From Ruegeria pomeroyi (lineage in GTDB: Bacteria; Pseudomonadota; Alphaproteobacteria; Rhodobacterales; Rhodobacteraceae), in NCBI RefSeq assembly GCF_021405525.1, contig NZ_JAGQAG010000001.1, forward strand, positions 1,736,001-1,800,000: 64,000 nucleotides of DNA. The letters are read 5' to 3'. The notes beneath the pieces are model-generated. The model was not told where the DNA came from. It did no database searches and saw nothing but the letters and a program-made list of their open reading frames with translations. Of this stretch, positions 25,904-36,139 are shown one piece after another. The stretch's first letter is position 1; each line of letters begins with the position of its first letter. The translations under genes were made by a program, and so were the position numbers.

Positions 25904-26673
25904 TTGACGGCCGAAGATGCACATGGCTTCCTCGAGCTCCGTGGCGTGACCAAGCGCTACGGAGCCCTTGCCGCGGTCGACGGGGTGGAATTCGCCGTCG
26001 ACCGTGGCGAGGTTATCGGCATCGGCGGCCCCAACGGAGCGGGGAAAACAACTTTTCAGATCTAATCAGCGGGCTGACGCGAACCACCGACGGAACAATT
26101 CGCTTTCAGGGTCAGGATATTACCGGTCTTGCCCCGCATCGTCTGTGCCGGCTTGGCATGGCGCGGACATTCCAACTGAATTCCGGGTTCGACAACATGA
26201 CAGTGTTTGAAAACCTGTTGACCGCGCGCGCCTTAGGGCGCCGCGGCGCCGGGGGATGGCTGCTGACGGCGCGGGCCGACAGCCAGGCAACACAGGCGCT
26301 TCTGGAAGAGGTCGGGCTGGCCGACATCGCGTCGGAACCGGTTGCGGGCATTCCCATCCTCGCGCGAAAGAAACTGATGATCGCCATGGCCCTGATCAGC
26401 GAGCCGGACATCCTGTTGCTGGACGAACCCGTTGGCGGCCTGACGCCGCCCGAGATTGATGAATTGATCGAACTGATGCTCACGCTCAAATCACGCGGCA
26501 TGACGCTGGTTTTCATCGAACATGTCATGCGTTTCCTGACCGCGGTCGCGGACCGCGCAGTCATGATGCATCAGGGCCGCATCATCTATGACCGAACGCC
26601 CGGTGGGCTGGCCAATGACAAGACCGTTGCCGAGGTTTACCTGGGCAGCGCCGGGCTTGGAGGCGCGGCATGA
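25904..26673 (+). pseudogene. LivG-type ABC ATP-binding protein, frameshifted after Walker A
   Basis: From TTG at 25904 the protein reads [20 protein letters not shown] and reaches Walker [11 protein letters not shown], but in ACAACTTTTCAGATC one T is missing, and the frame stops at 26063. In the shifted frame the expected sequence resumes at once: [40 protein letters not shown], Walker B PDILLLDEPVGGLTP, and the switch FIEHVMRF, ending at 26673. The 172-residue frame from 26158 alone lacks Walker A. The stop overlaps the next gene's ATG (ATGA), so the original operon layout is preserved. Confidence 0.88.
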
Positions 26674-27386
26674 CCCAATTGTTATCGTGTAAAAATCTGG
26701 TTTCAGGCTACTTGAACCGGCCCGTGCTAAACGGCGTTTCAATCGAGATTCCACAGCAAGGCGTGCTGGCGTTGATCGGCCCCAACGGGCACGGCAAGAC
26801 AACACTGTTGCGAACACTTTCCGGCTACCTTCCTCTTCGCCAAGGCAAGATCACATTCGACGGGCAGGACGCCAGCCGGATGTCGGTGCAAAAGCGCGTC
26901 CAAGCCGGTCTGCTTCACGTTCCGCAAGGCGATCAGCTTTTCACCGAGATGACGGTGGAGGACAACCTTTTGATGGGCGCCTATCTGGCGTCGGACAAGG
27001 CCGAGATCGCCCAGCGTCTGGCCGATGCCTATCAGCTGTTCCCCAAGTTGAAGGATCGGCGCAATCAACTTGCCAGCGGCCTGTCTGCGGGCGAACGGCG
27101 CATGGTGGAGATCGGGCGTGGCCTGATGTCGGATGCGCGGCTGATCATGCTGGACGAGCCGTCGCTGGGCCTTGCACCGCTGGTGATCGAACGGATCTAC
27201 GTCGCGCTGGACCAGTTGCGCAGCCGTGGCAAGGCGTTTTTGGAGGTCGAGGAAAACCCAAGCCGACTCATGCATTTTGCGGACCGGCTTTGTCTGATGG
27301 ATGCTGGCCATATCGTCTGGCAGGGCAGCGCCGCCGAGGCGCGGGACTCGGGCGACATTCTCAAGACATATCTTGGAGGGCATTGA
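26670..27386 (+). CDS. ABC ATP-binding protein, LivF type (intact)
   Basis: A 238-residue ATPase, open throughout. Walker A LIGPNGHGKTTLLRTL near residue 37, Q-loop region LLHVPQGDQLFTEMTVEDNL near 85, signature GLSAGERRMVEIGRGL near 135, Walker B LIMLDEPSLGLAP near 157. The usual H-loop histidine after Walker B appears as EVEENPSRLMHFAD, where LivF proteins usually have VEQN followed by a different residue pattern. It belongs to the branched-chain-amino-acid-type transporter whose other parts are mostly broken, so it is probably an orphan in an inactive system. Confidence 0.88.
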   Translation: MTQLLSCKNLVSGYLNRPVLNGVSIEIPQQGVLALIGPNGHGKTTLLRTLSGYLPLRQGKITFDGQDASRMSVQKRVQAGLLHVPQGDQLFTEMTVEDNLLMGAYLASDKAEIAQRLADAYQLFPKLKDRRNQLASGLSAGERRMVEIGRGLMSDARLIMLDEPSLGLAPLVIERIYVALDQLRSRGKAFLEVEENPSRLMHFADRLCLMDAGHIVWQGSAAEARDSGDILKTYLGGH

Positions 27387-27389
27387 CCC

Positions 27390-28266
27390 ATTGATGTGCT
27401 CATCCAGATTTTCTTTACCGGCGTGACCCTTGCGCGATGTATGCGCTGGCCTCGGTCGGGCTGTCGCTGATCTTTGGCACGTTGGGCATGTTCAACATGG
27501 CCTATGGGCTGTTCATGACGCTGGGCGCCTATGCCGCCTATTCGGCGGCGAATGCGTCTCAACTGCCCTTGGTTCTGGGGTTTGTGGCCGCGATGGTCGC
27601 AGGCGCGTTGATCGGTGTGCTGACGCATCTTCTGATTATGCGCTTCATGCTGGGCACGCCGGATTTCGGATTGAACGTCATGGTCGCGACCGCAGGGCTT
27701 GGGGTCGTGTTGCAGGACATCGAGATCAAGATCTATGGCGGATACCTCTATCCGCAGGTCGCCCGGGTCGAGGGCCTTGCCCAGCTTGGCGGCGTGAGCA
27801 TCACGCTTCAGGCGCTTACCAATGTTGCGGTGGCCTTGACGTTGATCCTGGGGACGGCGTGGCTGTTGATGAACACCCGCTTTGGTCGGGCGATCCGGGC
27901 GACGGCGATGAACCGCGAAGCCGCGATGCTAATGGGGGTCAAGGCCGACACGGAGTTTTTGCAGGTCATGGCACTGGCGGGGATGCTGGCCGGGGTCGCG
28001 GGGCTGATGATTTCGACACAGTCGACGCTTTCGCCGCAGATGGGGGGTGACCCACTGCTGAAGGCCTTCGTGATCTGCGTGGTCGCCGGGCTGGGCAATG
28101 TCTGGGGCGCGGGTGTCTGCGCCTTTGGCCTCGCGCTGCTGGAGGCAGCGATCGGGTGTTACTTCGGCGGCGGTTCGGGTTTCCGACCATGCTGATGCTG
28201 GTCATCCTCCTCCTGATCTGGCGGCCACAAGGGCTCTTTGGCCGCGAAAGGGTGGTGCGTCTATGA
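27390..28266 (+). pseudogene. LivH-type permease with two frameshifts
   Basis: The expected start DVLIQIFFTGVTL lies in the frame beginning ATT at 27390 (a lost ATG, or GTG at 27396), but a missing base near 27431 puts the rest (AMYALASVGLSLIFGTLGMF, MLGTPDFGLNVMVATAGLG, TRFGRAIRATAMNREAAMLM) in another frame from 27437. Near 28183 another missing base stops that frame at 28195, while the true end (PTMLMLVILLLIWRPQGLFG) continues to TGA at 28266. The stop then overlaps the next ATG as ATGA, the native operon joint. The 252-residue middle frame may still be translated but lacks the first and last membrane segments. Confidence 0.85.
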
Positions 28267-29285
28267 ACCAGTCACATTCCTTGAAACGGCATCTTCTGGT
28301 GTCGGTGCTGATCGTCGCGGGCTTTGCCGCGCTGCCCCTGATCATGACGCAGCGATACCTTTTGGGCGAGGTTATCCTGTTCTTTCTCTGGGCGATGGTC
28401 GCAATGAACTGGAACCTGCTGATGGGGCATGCCGGCGTCTTTTCACTGGCCCAGATGCTGTTCTTCGCCACCGGTGCCTATGCCGTCGCCATGAGCACTT
28501 CCTATCTTGGTGTTTCGATCTGGGCGGCGTTGCCGCTGGCAGCCATCGTTTCGGCGATCCTTGCGTTTTTCATCGGGCTGGCCTGCCTGCGCCTGACGGG
28601 GGCCTATTCTGCCCTGCTGACCTATGCCATCGTTGGAATGGTTCATGTCCTGATCATCACCGAGACCGAGTGTTTCATGATGGTCCGCAACTCTTGCCAG
28701 CAAACGTTCGGCGGGGCGGCGGGTTTCTCGCAGTTCGAGGATTTCGGGTTCCGAAAAGTGCTTCGGGGCAAATGGATTCTGGGGAATTACTATGTCGCTC
28801 TGCTGGCCTTTGCGGTGACGATCCTGGGCATCGTCGTGATCATCCACGGGCGGCTGGGGCTGGCGTTTCGCGCGATCCGCGACAATGTTGGCTATGCCAG
28901 CAGTCGCGGCATCGACCGCCGGAAATACCAGATTGCCGCCTTTGCCATTTCGGCCTTTCTGAACGGGTTGGCCGGGGCGACCTATACCGGGCATTTCCGC
29001 GCCGCCGGGCCCAGCCTGTTCGATTTCTCGACGCTACTGTTCGTGTTGTCGATGGTCGTCGTCGGCGGCATCGGATCGACCTGGAGGCCGATCATCGGTG
29101 CGGGCACGATGATGCTGATCATCGAATTTTCCAAGGGTATGGGCGATGCACGTGATCTCATCCTCGGTGTAGCGCTGATTGTATTTGTCGTGGTGATGCC
29201 CAAGGGGCTGGCCGGGTCAGTGCGGCAGCTTCGCCAAATGCTGGGCCGAAAGGCTTCGAAAAACGAAGAAGAGTCGAAGCCATGA
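28263..29285 (+). CDS. ABC permease, LivM type (intact)
   Basis: A 340-residue inner-membrane protein with about nine hydrophobic segments. LivM traits: NWNLLMGHAGVFSLAQMLFF near residue 48, LTGAYSALLTYAIVGM near 110, the cytoplasmic coupling loop LAFRAIRDNVGYASSRGIDR near 200, and VVVGGIGSTWRPIIGAGTMM near 272. ATG at 28263 overlaps the stop of the permease before it; the frame is open upstream to 28098 but there it runs inside livH. Its stop overlaps the amidohydrolase start by four bases. Intact, though its partners are broken. Confidence 0.88.
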   Translation: MNQSHSLKRHLLVSVLIVAGFAALPLIMTQRYLLGEVILFFLWAMVAMNWNLLMGHAGVFSLAQMLFFATGAYAVAMSTSYLGVSIWAALPLAAIVSAILAFFIGLACLRLTGAYSALLTYAIVGMVHVLIITETECFMMVRNSCQQTFGGAAGFSQFEDFGFRKVLRGKWILGNYYVALLAFAVTILGIVVIIHGRLGLAFRAIRDNVGYASSRGIDRRKYQIAAFAISAFLNGLAGATYTGHFRAAGPSLFDFSTLLFVLSMVVVGGIGSTWRPIIGAGTMMLIIEFSKGMGDARDLILGVALIVFVVVMPKGLAGSVRQLRQMLGRKASKNEEESKP

Positions 29286-30732
29286 CCAAAGCCGATGTCA
29301 TCATCGAAAACGGCCGAATGCTGACCATGAATGCAGTCGTTCCGCGCGCCGAAGCCGTCGCCCTGCGGGGCAGGGCAATCCTGGTGGTGCGCGGGCGGGA
29401 CAAGATCGCCGCGATGGCAGGCCCCGACACACGCCGCTTTGACGCACAGGGCAACACGGTGATGCCCGGCATGGTCGAGGCGCATTTGCATCTTTTCCTG
29501 GGGGCTGCTGGCCTGCGTATGCTGCATCTCGACACTGTGCGCGGGGCGGCGGCGTTGCGGGACAGGTTGCATCCCTATGCGGCGGCCAACCCCGATGCGG
29601 CGCTGCTGATCTGCAAGGCGGCGGATTATACCCTGTTTGGCGATGGTGTTGCCACCACACGGCACTTGCTGGATGAGGTGCTGCGCGACCGCCCGTTCAT
29701 CCTGATCGCGGGGGATCATCATACCGCCTGGGCCAATACGGCGGCGCTGGAGCGTGCGGGTGTGTTGCAAGGGCGCGACCCGCCCACGGGCAATGAAATT
29801 GTCATGGCCTCCGACGGCACGGCCACCGGCGAATTGCACGAACAGGCGGCGATTGATCCGGTCTTGTCGCTACGCTCTTCCGGCGGGCGGGAAAACCTCG
29901 GGTTGATGGGGCTTGAACCCGGTGACGGGTTGACCGCGGCCCAACGCGATGACGATCTTCGCGTGATGAAGGAAGGGCTGGAATACTGCGCCTCTTACGG
30001 CTTCACCAGCCTCCACAATTTGGACAGGAATCTCTATCAGCATGCCTTGTTGCGTGATCTGGAGGAGCGGGGCGAATTGATCTGCCGCACCGAAGTGTTG
30101 TTTCACCTGACGCCGGAAAAACCGCTGAGCGCACTGGACGAGGCCAGTTGGATGCACGAAGCCTATCGCTCTGACCGGTTGCGGTCAGGGCGGATCAAGA
30201 TGTTCATGGACGGGGTGATTGACAGCGGCACAGGTTTTCTGGTCGGCGATTACGCCGACCGCCCCGGTTGGAGTGGTGAGGCCCTGCATTCGGCCGAGCA
30301 TTTCGCCGCTGCCGCGATCGAAGCCGACAGGCGAGGGGTGCAAATCAGCGTTCATGCCATCGGTGACGCTTCCGTCCGGCGCGTGCTGGATGGGTACGAG
30401 GCCGCGCAGGGCCAATGGCGCACGTGACAGCCGACACAGAGTCGAGCATATTGAGCTCTTGCACCCTGCCGATGCCCATCGCCTGCGCGAACTGGGCGTC
30501 GTGGCATCCATGCAGCCGCCGCATCCGCCGGGCGCCATGGATTTCCCGCTGGAGCCGTGGCGTAGCAAAGCTGGCGAGGGGCGCTGGCCGCAGGCCTTTC
30601 CGGATCGCGCAGGGCATGCAGGCCGATATTGTGGTATTGGACCGGGACCTCGAGGCGCTTGCGCCAGAAGAAATCGACACGGCCCGTGCCGCGCTGTCGT
30701 TGTGCGGCGGCGAAACAACTTGGGAGGCTTAG
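29282..30732 (+). pseudogene. Amidohydrolase-3 (YtcJ-like) metal hydrolase, frameshifted and internally deleted
   Basis: The first 381 residues are good amidohydrolase-3 sequence: ADVIIENGRMLTMNAVVPRA, the HxH site MPGMVEAHLHLFLGAAG near residue 70, ICKAADYTLFGDG, GDHHTAWANTAALERAGV near 145, KMFMDGVIDSGTGFLVGDYA near 310, and QISVHAIGDASVRRVLDG near 358. Near 30405 the frame shifts: SRHRVEHIELLHPADAHRLR and VVASMQPPHPPGAMDFPLEP follow in a second frame. Around 30600 a large segment is missing (family proteins run ~540 residues), and the end GMQADIVVLDRDLEALAPEE is in a third frame to TAG at 30732. The lost part normally holds the later active-site Asp. Confidence 0.87.
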
Positions 30733-30735
30733 GAG

Positions 30736-32451
30736 ATGGCAAAGCAAAACGAGGCTGCCGTATTGGCTGCCCGGGATGGTCTTTCTCATGTTAAGGGGGG
30801 ACACCAGCCGGACCTTACCGACGCAACGATCCCGCAATTGCTGCGCGAGGCTGCTCTGCGCGGCGGAGCGAGTGACGCGCTGATCTTTGCGGATAGGCGC
30901 CTAAGCTATGACGCGTTTGCGCAGGCGGTGGATGACCTTGCCTGCGGGTTTCTGGCGCTTGGGCTCCAAAAGGGGGACCGGCTGGGCATCTGGTCGCCCA
31001 ACCGCATCGAATGGGTTCTGACGCAATTCGCCACCGCAAGAATCGGTGTGATCCTCGTCAACATCAACCCGGCCTATCGCCTGAGCGAACTGGAATATGC
31101 CCTGAACAAGGTGGGCTGCAAGGCGCTGGTGCTGGCGCCCGCGTTCAAGACCTCGGACTATCTGGAGATGATCCGCACCCTTGCACCGGAGCTGGCAAAT
31201 TGCGAGAAGGGCGGGCTGCGGGCAGAGAAGCTCCTCGAACTGCGGCATGTGATCGTCATGGGCGATGACACGGCGCAATCCGGTGAATGGGCGTTTGGCG
31301 AAATTGCCCGCATGGGTGGCGCTGAACACCGTGACCGCCTGCCGGAACTCGACAAGGTGCTGCACCCGGACGATCCGATCAACATTCAGTTCACCTCGGG
31401 CACGACGGGCCAACCCAAGGGGGCCACGCTGACGCATCGCAACATCGTCAACAACGCGCGGTTCGTAACCGACCGGATCAATCTGACCGAGCGGGACAGG
31501 CTCGCGATTCCGGTACCGCTCTATCACTGTTTCGGCATGGTAATGGGCGTGCTGGGGGCGGTCAGCAAGGGCGCGACGATGGTGTTCCCAGGCGAGGCCT
31601 TTGACCCGGAACAGACGCTGGACACGGTCGAGGCGGAACGGTGCACGGCGCTTTATGGTGTGCCGACCATGTTCGTGGCGATGCTGCAGGAATTGTCCGC
31701 AACTCCGCGCGATCTGTCGTCGCTGCGCACCGGTATCATGGCTGGGTCTCCCTGTCCGGTCGATGTGATGAAACAGGTCAACGACCGGATGCACATGGGC
31801 GAGGTTACGATCTGTTACGGCATGACCGAAACCTCGCCCGTGTCTTTTCAAAGCTTTGTTGACGACAGCACCGACAAGCGGTGTGAAACCGTGGGTCGGA
31901 TCCACCCCCACTTGGAGGTCAAGATCGTCGATGACACCGGGCAGACCGTGCCCGTGGGCGTTCAGGGAGAGCTGTGCACGCGCGGCTATTCGGTGATGCA
32001 GGGCTATTGGGACGACCCTGAACGCACCGCCGAGGCGATCCGCGACGGCTGGATGCATACCGGCGATCTCGCCGTTCTGGACGCGGAAGGGTTCTGCACG
32101 ATCACCGGGCGCGTCAAGGATATGATCATCCGGGGCGGCGAGAACGTTTATCCGCGCGAGATCGAGGAGTTCCTGTTCGGCCATCCTGACATCAAAGAGG
32201 TCCAGGTCTTTGGCATTCCCGACGCACGAATGGGCGAAGAGGTCTGTGCATGGGTCGTCGCCAAACCAGGTCGCGAGATCACCGCCGAAGACGTGCGCGC
32301 CCATTGCCAGGGGCAAATCGCTCATTTCAAGGTGCCCCGTCATGTCCGCATCGTGACGGAGCTGCCGATGACCATCACCGGCAAACCACAGAAATTCATC
32401 ATGCGCGACCGGATGGTCGAAATGCTCGGCCAGGCCGAGGCCTCGGACTAA
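30736..32451 (+). CDS. AMP-forming fatty-acyl-CoA synthetase (intact)
   Basis: A 571-residue ANL-family synthetase, open throughout. ATP loop [19 protein letters not shown] near residue 220, [12 protein letters not shown] near 360, [20 protein letters not shown] near 440, [20 protein letters not shown] near 465, and C-terminal [19 protein letters not shown] at 30722-30727 gives it a good ribosome site. Close in type to medium-chain or fatty acid-CoA ligases such as AtoE-neighbour enzymes. It is one of only three undamaged genes in the 22-34 kb block, so it may still serve general metabolism. Confidence 0.92.
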   Translation: MAKQNEAAVLAARDGLSHVKGGHQPDLTDATIPQLLREAALRGGASDALIFADRRLSYDAFAQAVDDLACGFLALGLQKGDRLGIWSPNRIEWVLTQFATARIGVILVNINPAYRLSELEYALNKVGCKALVLAPAFKTSDYLEMIRTLAPELANCEKGGLRAEKLLELRHVIVMGDDTAQSGEWAFGEIARMGGAEHRDRLPELDKVLHPDDPINIQFTSGTTGQPKGATLTHRNIVNNARFVTDRINLTERDRLAIPVPLYHCFGMVMGVLGAVSKGATMVFPGEAFDPEQTLDTVEAERCTALYGVPTMFVAMLQELSATPRDLSSLRTGIMAGSPCPVDVMKQVNDRMHMGEVTICYGMTETSPVSFQSFVDDSTDKRCETVGRIHPHLEVKIVDDTGQTVPVGVQGELCTRGYSVMQGYWDDPERTAEAIRDGWMHTGDLAVLDAEGFCTITGRVKDMIIRGGENVYPREIEEFLFGHPDIKEVQVFGIPDARMGEEVCAWVVAKPGREITAEDVRAHCQGQIAHFKVPRHVRIVTELPMTITGKPQKFIMRDRMVEMLGQAEASD

Positions 32452-32490
32452 CGCCACGCAACGACAACGTTCGACCCAGAGACAGGAGAG

Positions 32491-33931
32491 ATGAACATGA
32501 AGCTGAGCGAATACGCCTCTTATGACGCCACGGGACTGGCCGAACTGGTCGCCCGCAAAGAGGTTTCGGCGGACGAGCTGACCGACGCGGCGCGGTATTG
32601 CCGCCGTGAACCCGCAGCTGAATTTCATGGTGGATGCCATCGAGCCGCCCATTGCCGGTGACAGTTCCGGCGCTTTCGCCGGGGTGCCCTTTCTGATCAA
32701 GGATATCATGATGACGGCGGCGGGGGTGCCGCAGGGGATGGGCACGCGTTTGCTGGGCAACGACGTGTATGTCGCGCCGCATGATGGTGAATTGATGCGG
32801 CGGTTCAAGGCGGCGGGGCTGAACACTCTGGGGCGCACCACCACCCCGGAATACGGTTTCAACGCCACGACCGAGTCCCTGGCCACCGGGCCCAGCCGCA
32901 ACCCGTGGGATCCGTCCCGCACCACCGGTGGCTCCAGCGGCGGTGCCTCAGCCGCCGTGGCCGCCGGGGTTGTGCCCGTAGCGCATGCCAATGACGGCGG
33001 CGGGTCCATCCGTATCCCCGCCGCCTGTTGCGGGCTTGTCGGGCTCAAGCCCAGCCGGGGGCGCACGCCGCTCGGCCCGGATGCCCCGCTTGTCATACTG
33101 GGGCTCGGGCACGAATTCGCGGTCACCCGCACGACGCGGAATGCCGCCGCCCTTCTGGATCTGGTTGCAGGCCCCGAGGTGGGATCGTTCATCCCTTTAG
33201 CAAACCCGCAGACGCCCTATGGCGACAGCATTAAGCGCCCGATGCAGGGCCTCAGGATCGCTATCGCGCCAACCGGTTTTCAGGGCACCGCCCCGACCGA
33301 TGCAGGTATCTCGGCCGAGGTCGTTCGCGTCGGAAAGCTTCTGGCCGACCTTGGCCACAACGTCGAGGAAATCGACCACATCCCACCGGACCAGGAACAG
33401 GTTCACAGGGCGAACCACCGGTTCTGGATGGCCACGCTGGCCGCCGCCTCTCAGACGCTCACGACGGCTTTTGGTATTCCGGCCAGCACGGATGTGTACG
33501 AAACCTGCACATTGAAGGGGATCCAGGATGGCCAGGCCATGTCAGCGGTAGACATGATGGAAGCGGTGCAGATCATGGGAATGACCGGTCACCAGATGGG
33601 CGCGTTCTTTGCAGGCTACGATGCCGTGATCCTGCCGCCCTTTGCCGCACCGCCCATTCCGCTGGGCGTGCTGGAACAGAACCATCCCGACTGGAGCGCG
33701 CGGCGGTTCTATGATGAGCTCTTCAGCCGCTTCAACGCGACCGCGCCTTTCAACGTGATGGGCCAACCCGCGATCACCGTACCCACCGGCCTGGTCGAGG
33801 GGCTGCCGGCCGGTGTGCAGTTCGCGACGTCGCTGGCACGAGAGGATATTCTGCGGAACCTGTCGGCCCAGTTAGAAGACGCGACAGACTGGTTCGCGCG
33901 CCGCCCGGCGGTTTCCGTCGCCAATCTCTGA
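32491..33931 (+). pseudogene. Amidase-signature hydrolase with an N-terminal frameshift
   Basis: An ATG at 32491 with GGAGAG just upstream begins KLSEYASYDATGLAELVARK, a typical amidase N-terminus, but near 32590-32597 the frame is off by one extra base (or two lost). The rest, IAAVNPQLNFMVDAIEPP onward to 33931, is in the next frame. That part keeps the Ser-cis-Ser-Lys triad region: FLIKDIMMTAAGVPQGMG with the lysine, TTGGSSGGASAAVAAG and NDGGGSIRIPAACCGLVGLK. A 441-residue product from the GTG at 32606 would lack only ~38 residues, so residual function cannot be excluded; no convincing ribosome site precedes that GTG. Confidence 0.7.
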
Positions 33932-34526
33932 ACGCTGGAGAGGCCGGGCGTTGGCACAGGCCATCGGGAGAGATGAGATGCGCTGGCCTTGATACTATCG
34001 AAGCTGCTCTTGGCGCGTGACTTGTCGTGGGCATGTATCCTTTCTCTCGTGTTTTGACACCGTTCCGGATCGCGCTACCGAGCCGCGCAGGATCAGTGCA
34101 ATTCATATTGGAATGATCGCTTCTGCAACATGGGCAGCATTGCAGCGATAGACATGCCTCAAGCAAGAAGCGTTACTGCGTCAGCGAAGAACGAAAGATG
34201 AATGACAGACAAGTCCGCACCCTGTTCCATGCCAAAGATTTCCTCGCTGCGCTGCGCATCAATGGCCGCTGCTTCGGCTGCGTTGCGGTATGAGGTGTTT
34301 CGCTCATTCGGTGGATTTCACGCTGCGAGCGCACACAGCAGAAAATCCGGATTCACCGGTTGGGCTCTAAGCGGCCATTCTTCATTTCGCGCTGCATACG
34401 CAGTCTGCCGATGACGCTCCAGTCAAACTCATGTGACCCTGGACAAGCTCATAGCCCCACAAGAGCGCTTTTCCTTGCCACGCTGGCGTTGTACCCCTGT
34501 CAGAACCAAAGCGCGGAGACCGACCG
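33932..34526. other. Non-coding gap at the edge of the decayed block
   Basis: About 600 bases with no open frame that looks coding on either strand. The composition is visibly less GC-biased than flanking genes. It may hold remnants of deleted genes or a dispersed non-coding repeat. It marks the end of the pseudogene-rich block and contains the promoter of the TauE gene. Confidence 0.5.
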
Positions 34527-35351
34527 ATGCCCGACATGATGCTGCTGATGCAGATGCTGGCCCTGCTGATCGTCATCGGTGCGCTGGCCGGGGTGCTGGC
34601 GGGGTTGCTGGGCGTGGGGGGCGGTATCGTGCTGGTCCCGGCCTTCTTCTACGCGTTCCAGACGCTGGGCTATGGTGGGCCTCAGTTGATGCAGATGTGT
34701 CTGGCCACTTCGCTGGCCACCATCATCGTGACCTCGCTGCGCTCGGTCCTGAGCCATAACAAGAAGGGCGCGGTGGACTGGGATATCCTGCGCGGCTGGG
34801 GGCCGGGGATCGCGGTGGGCGCGGTTCTGGGGGTGATGGTGGCGGCCTCGCTGCGCTCGGTCGCGTTGCAGGCGCTGTTTGGCGTGCTGGGGATCGTGAT
34901 CGGCGCCTATCTGGGGCTGGGCCGTGCCCATTGGCGGCTGGGCGAGGCGATGCCGGGCGGTCCGCGCCGGTTGATCCTGTCGCCCATGGTGGGCTTTCTG
35001 TCGGTACTGATGGGGATTGGCGGCGGCAGCTTTGGCGTGCCTCTGATGAGCCTTTACAACACGCCCATTCACCGCGCGGTCGCCACCGCCGCGGGCTTTG
35101 GCGTGATTATCGCGGTTCCTTCGGTGCTGGGGTTCCTGTTCTTGCAGATCGATCCGGCGCAGCGGCCGCCGCTGACGGTGGGGGCGGTCAATCTGGTGGC
35201 CTTTGGCGTGGTCATCTGCATGACCCTGATCACCACCCCCTGGGGGGTGAAACTGGCCCATGCGATGGACCCCAAGCCGCTGAAACGCATCTTTGCGGTG
35301 TTCCTGACGTTGGTTGCGCTCAACATGCTGCGCAAGGCGCTGGGATGGTAG
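34527..35351 (+). CDS. Sulfite exporter TauE/SafE family membrane protein
   Basis: A 274-residue protein with about eight membrane segments and two internally related halves, each with a TauE-type glycine-rich turn: LAGLLGVGGGIVLVPAFFYA near residue 28 and MVGFLSVLMGIGGGSFGVPL near 155. Members move sulfite, sulfoacetate or other organosulfur/organic anions across the inner membrane; the ligand is not decidable here. GGAG lies upstream of the ATG. The final codons overlap the next gene (ATGGTAG). Confidence 0.88.
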   Translation: MPDMMLLMQMLALLIVIGALAGVLAGLLGVGGGIVLVPAFFYAFQTLGYGGPQLMQMCLATSLATIIVTSLRSVLSHNKKGAVDWDILRGWGPGIAVGAVLGVMVAASLRSVALQALFGVLGIVIGAYLGLGRAHWRLGEAMPGGPRRLILSPMVGFLSVLMGIGGGSFGVPLMSLYNTPIHRAVATAAGFGVIIAVPSVLGFLFLQIDPAQRPPLTVGAVNLVAFGVVICMTLITTPWGVKLAHAMDPKPLKRIFAVFLTLVALNMLRKALGW

Positions 35352-36130
35352 AGGCGTTTCTGCGCCGGGGCTGGCTGCGGTTTCCGTTCGACCCGGTGCT
35401 GGCGGACTGGGTCGCTCATGTGCTGCCCGCCGCGCGGCGGGCGGTGACGGACCCGGCCCATGCCCAATGGCTCGATTGCGAGGGGACCTGGTTCATCGGC
35501 GTCGATGCATTGGACAATGACGAAACGGGCCGGGTGGGGGACGGTCCGCCGCTGGCGGGCCAGGCGATCGACTTCATCACCCGTCACCTGGGCATGTTGC
35601 CCCTGCATCGTGGGCAGGTTTCGGTGACCTATCCGGGCTATCCCCGTCCGCGCCGGGGCGAGGGTGAGGCGGCCTTTCGCTATCGCCTGAACCGGGGGGC
35701 GGCGCATGTGGACGGGTTGAAGCCCGAAGGCCCTGACCGGCGCCGTCATGTGGATGAACCGCATGGCTGGATCCTCGGCCTGCCGCTGAGCGAAGCGCCG
35801 CCCGAGGCCTCCCCGCTGATCCTGTGGGAGGGCAGCCACCGCATCCTGGGCCCCGCGCTGGCGCGCGCGATGGAAGGGTATCTGCCCGAGGACTGGCCGC
35901 GCGTTGACGTGACCGAGGCTTATCAGGCAGCGCGGCGCGAGGTGTTCGAAACCTGCCCCAAAATCGTGCTGCATGCCCGCCCGGGCGAGGCCTATCTCTT
36001 GCACCGTCATTGCCTGCACGGGGTCGCGCCTTGGGCAGACGGAACCGATGCAGGGCCGGATGGTCGCATGATCGTCTATTTCCGACCCGAGCTACGCAAT
36101 GGCGTCGAAGATTGGGTTGCGCAGGTCTAG
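35345..36130 (+). CDS. Possible Fe(II)/2-oxoglutarate oxygenase-like protein
   Basis: A 261-residue cytoplasmic protein that I do not recognise by name. The pattern of an Fe(II)/2OG oxygenase is present: HVDGL near residue 121 (HxD), then a late histidine in LLHRHCLHGVAPW near 220, and an arginine in RMIVYFRPEL near 243. Spacing between these fits the double-stranded beta-helix fold of phytanoyl-CoA-dioxygenase-like proteins. The start at 35345 overlaps the end of the TauE gene, so both are probably co-translated. The frame extends upstream but only as a shadow of the transporter gene. Substrate unknown. Confidence 0.65.
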   Translation: MVEAFLRRGWLRFPFDPVLADWVAHVLPAARRAVTDPAHAQWLDCEGTWFIGVDALDNDETGRVGDGPPLAGQAIDFITRHLGMLPLHRGQVSVTYPGYPRPRRGEGEAAFRYRLNRGAAHVDGLKPEGPDRRRHVDEPHGWILGLPLSEAPPEASPLILWEGSHRILGPALARAMEGYLPEDWPRVDVTEAYQAARREVFETCPKIVLHARPGEAYLLHRHCLHGVAPWADGTDAGPDGRMIVYFRPELRNGVEDWVAQV

Positions 36131-36139
36131 CGCTGCGGC

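Noticed and set aside
26042-26065. Programmed frameshifting at the T-run after Walker A of the livG-like gene
   Set aside because: Neighbouring genes carry unrelated stops and deletions, so simple mutation is likelier than recoding in this one gene.
30901-33192. 763-codon minus-strand frame over the CoA synthetase and amidase
   Set aside because: It mirrors the codon pattern of the sense genes and has no domain or ribosome site.
22058-33931. Assembly or sequencing error as the full explanation of the broken genes
   Set aside because: Lesions cluster only here, include real internal deletions and base changes to stop codons, and flanks of more than 20 kb are clean. Read data would still be decisive.
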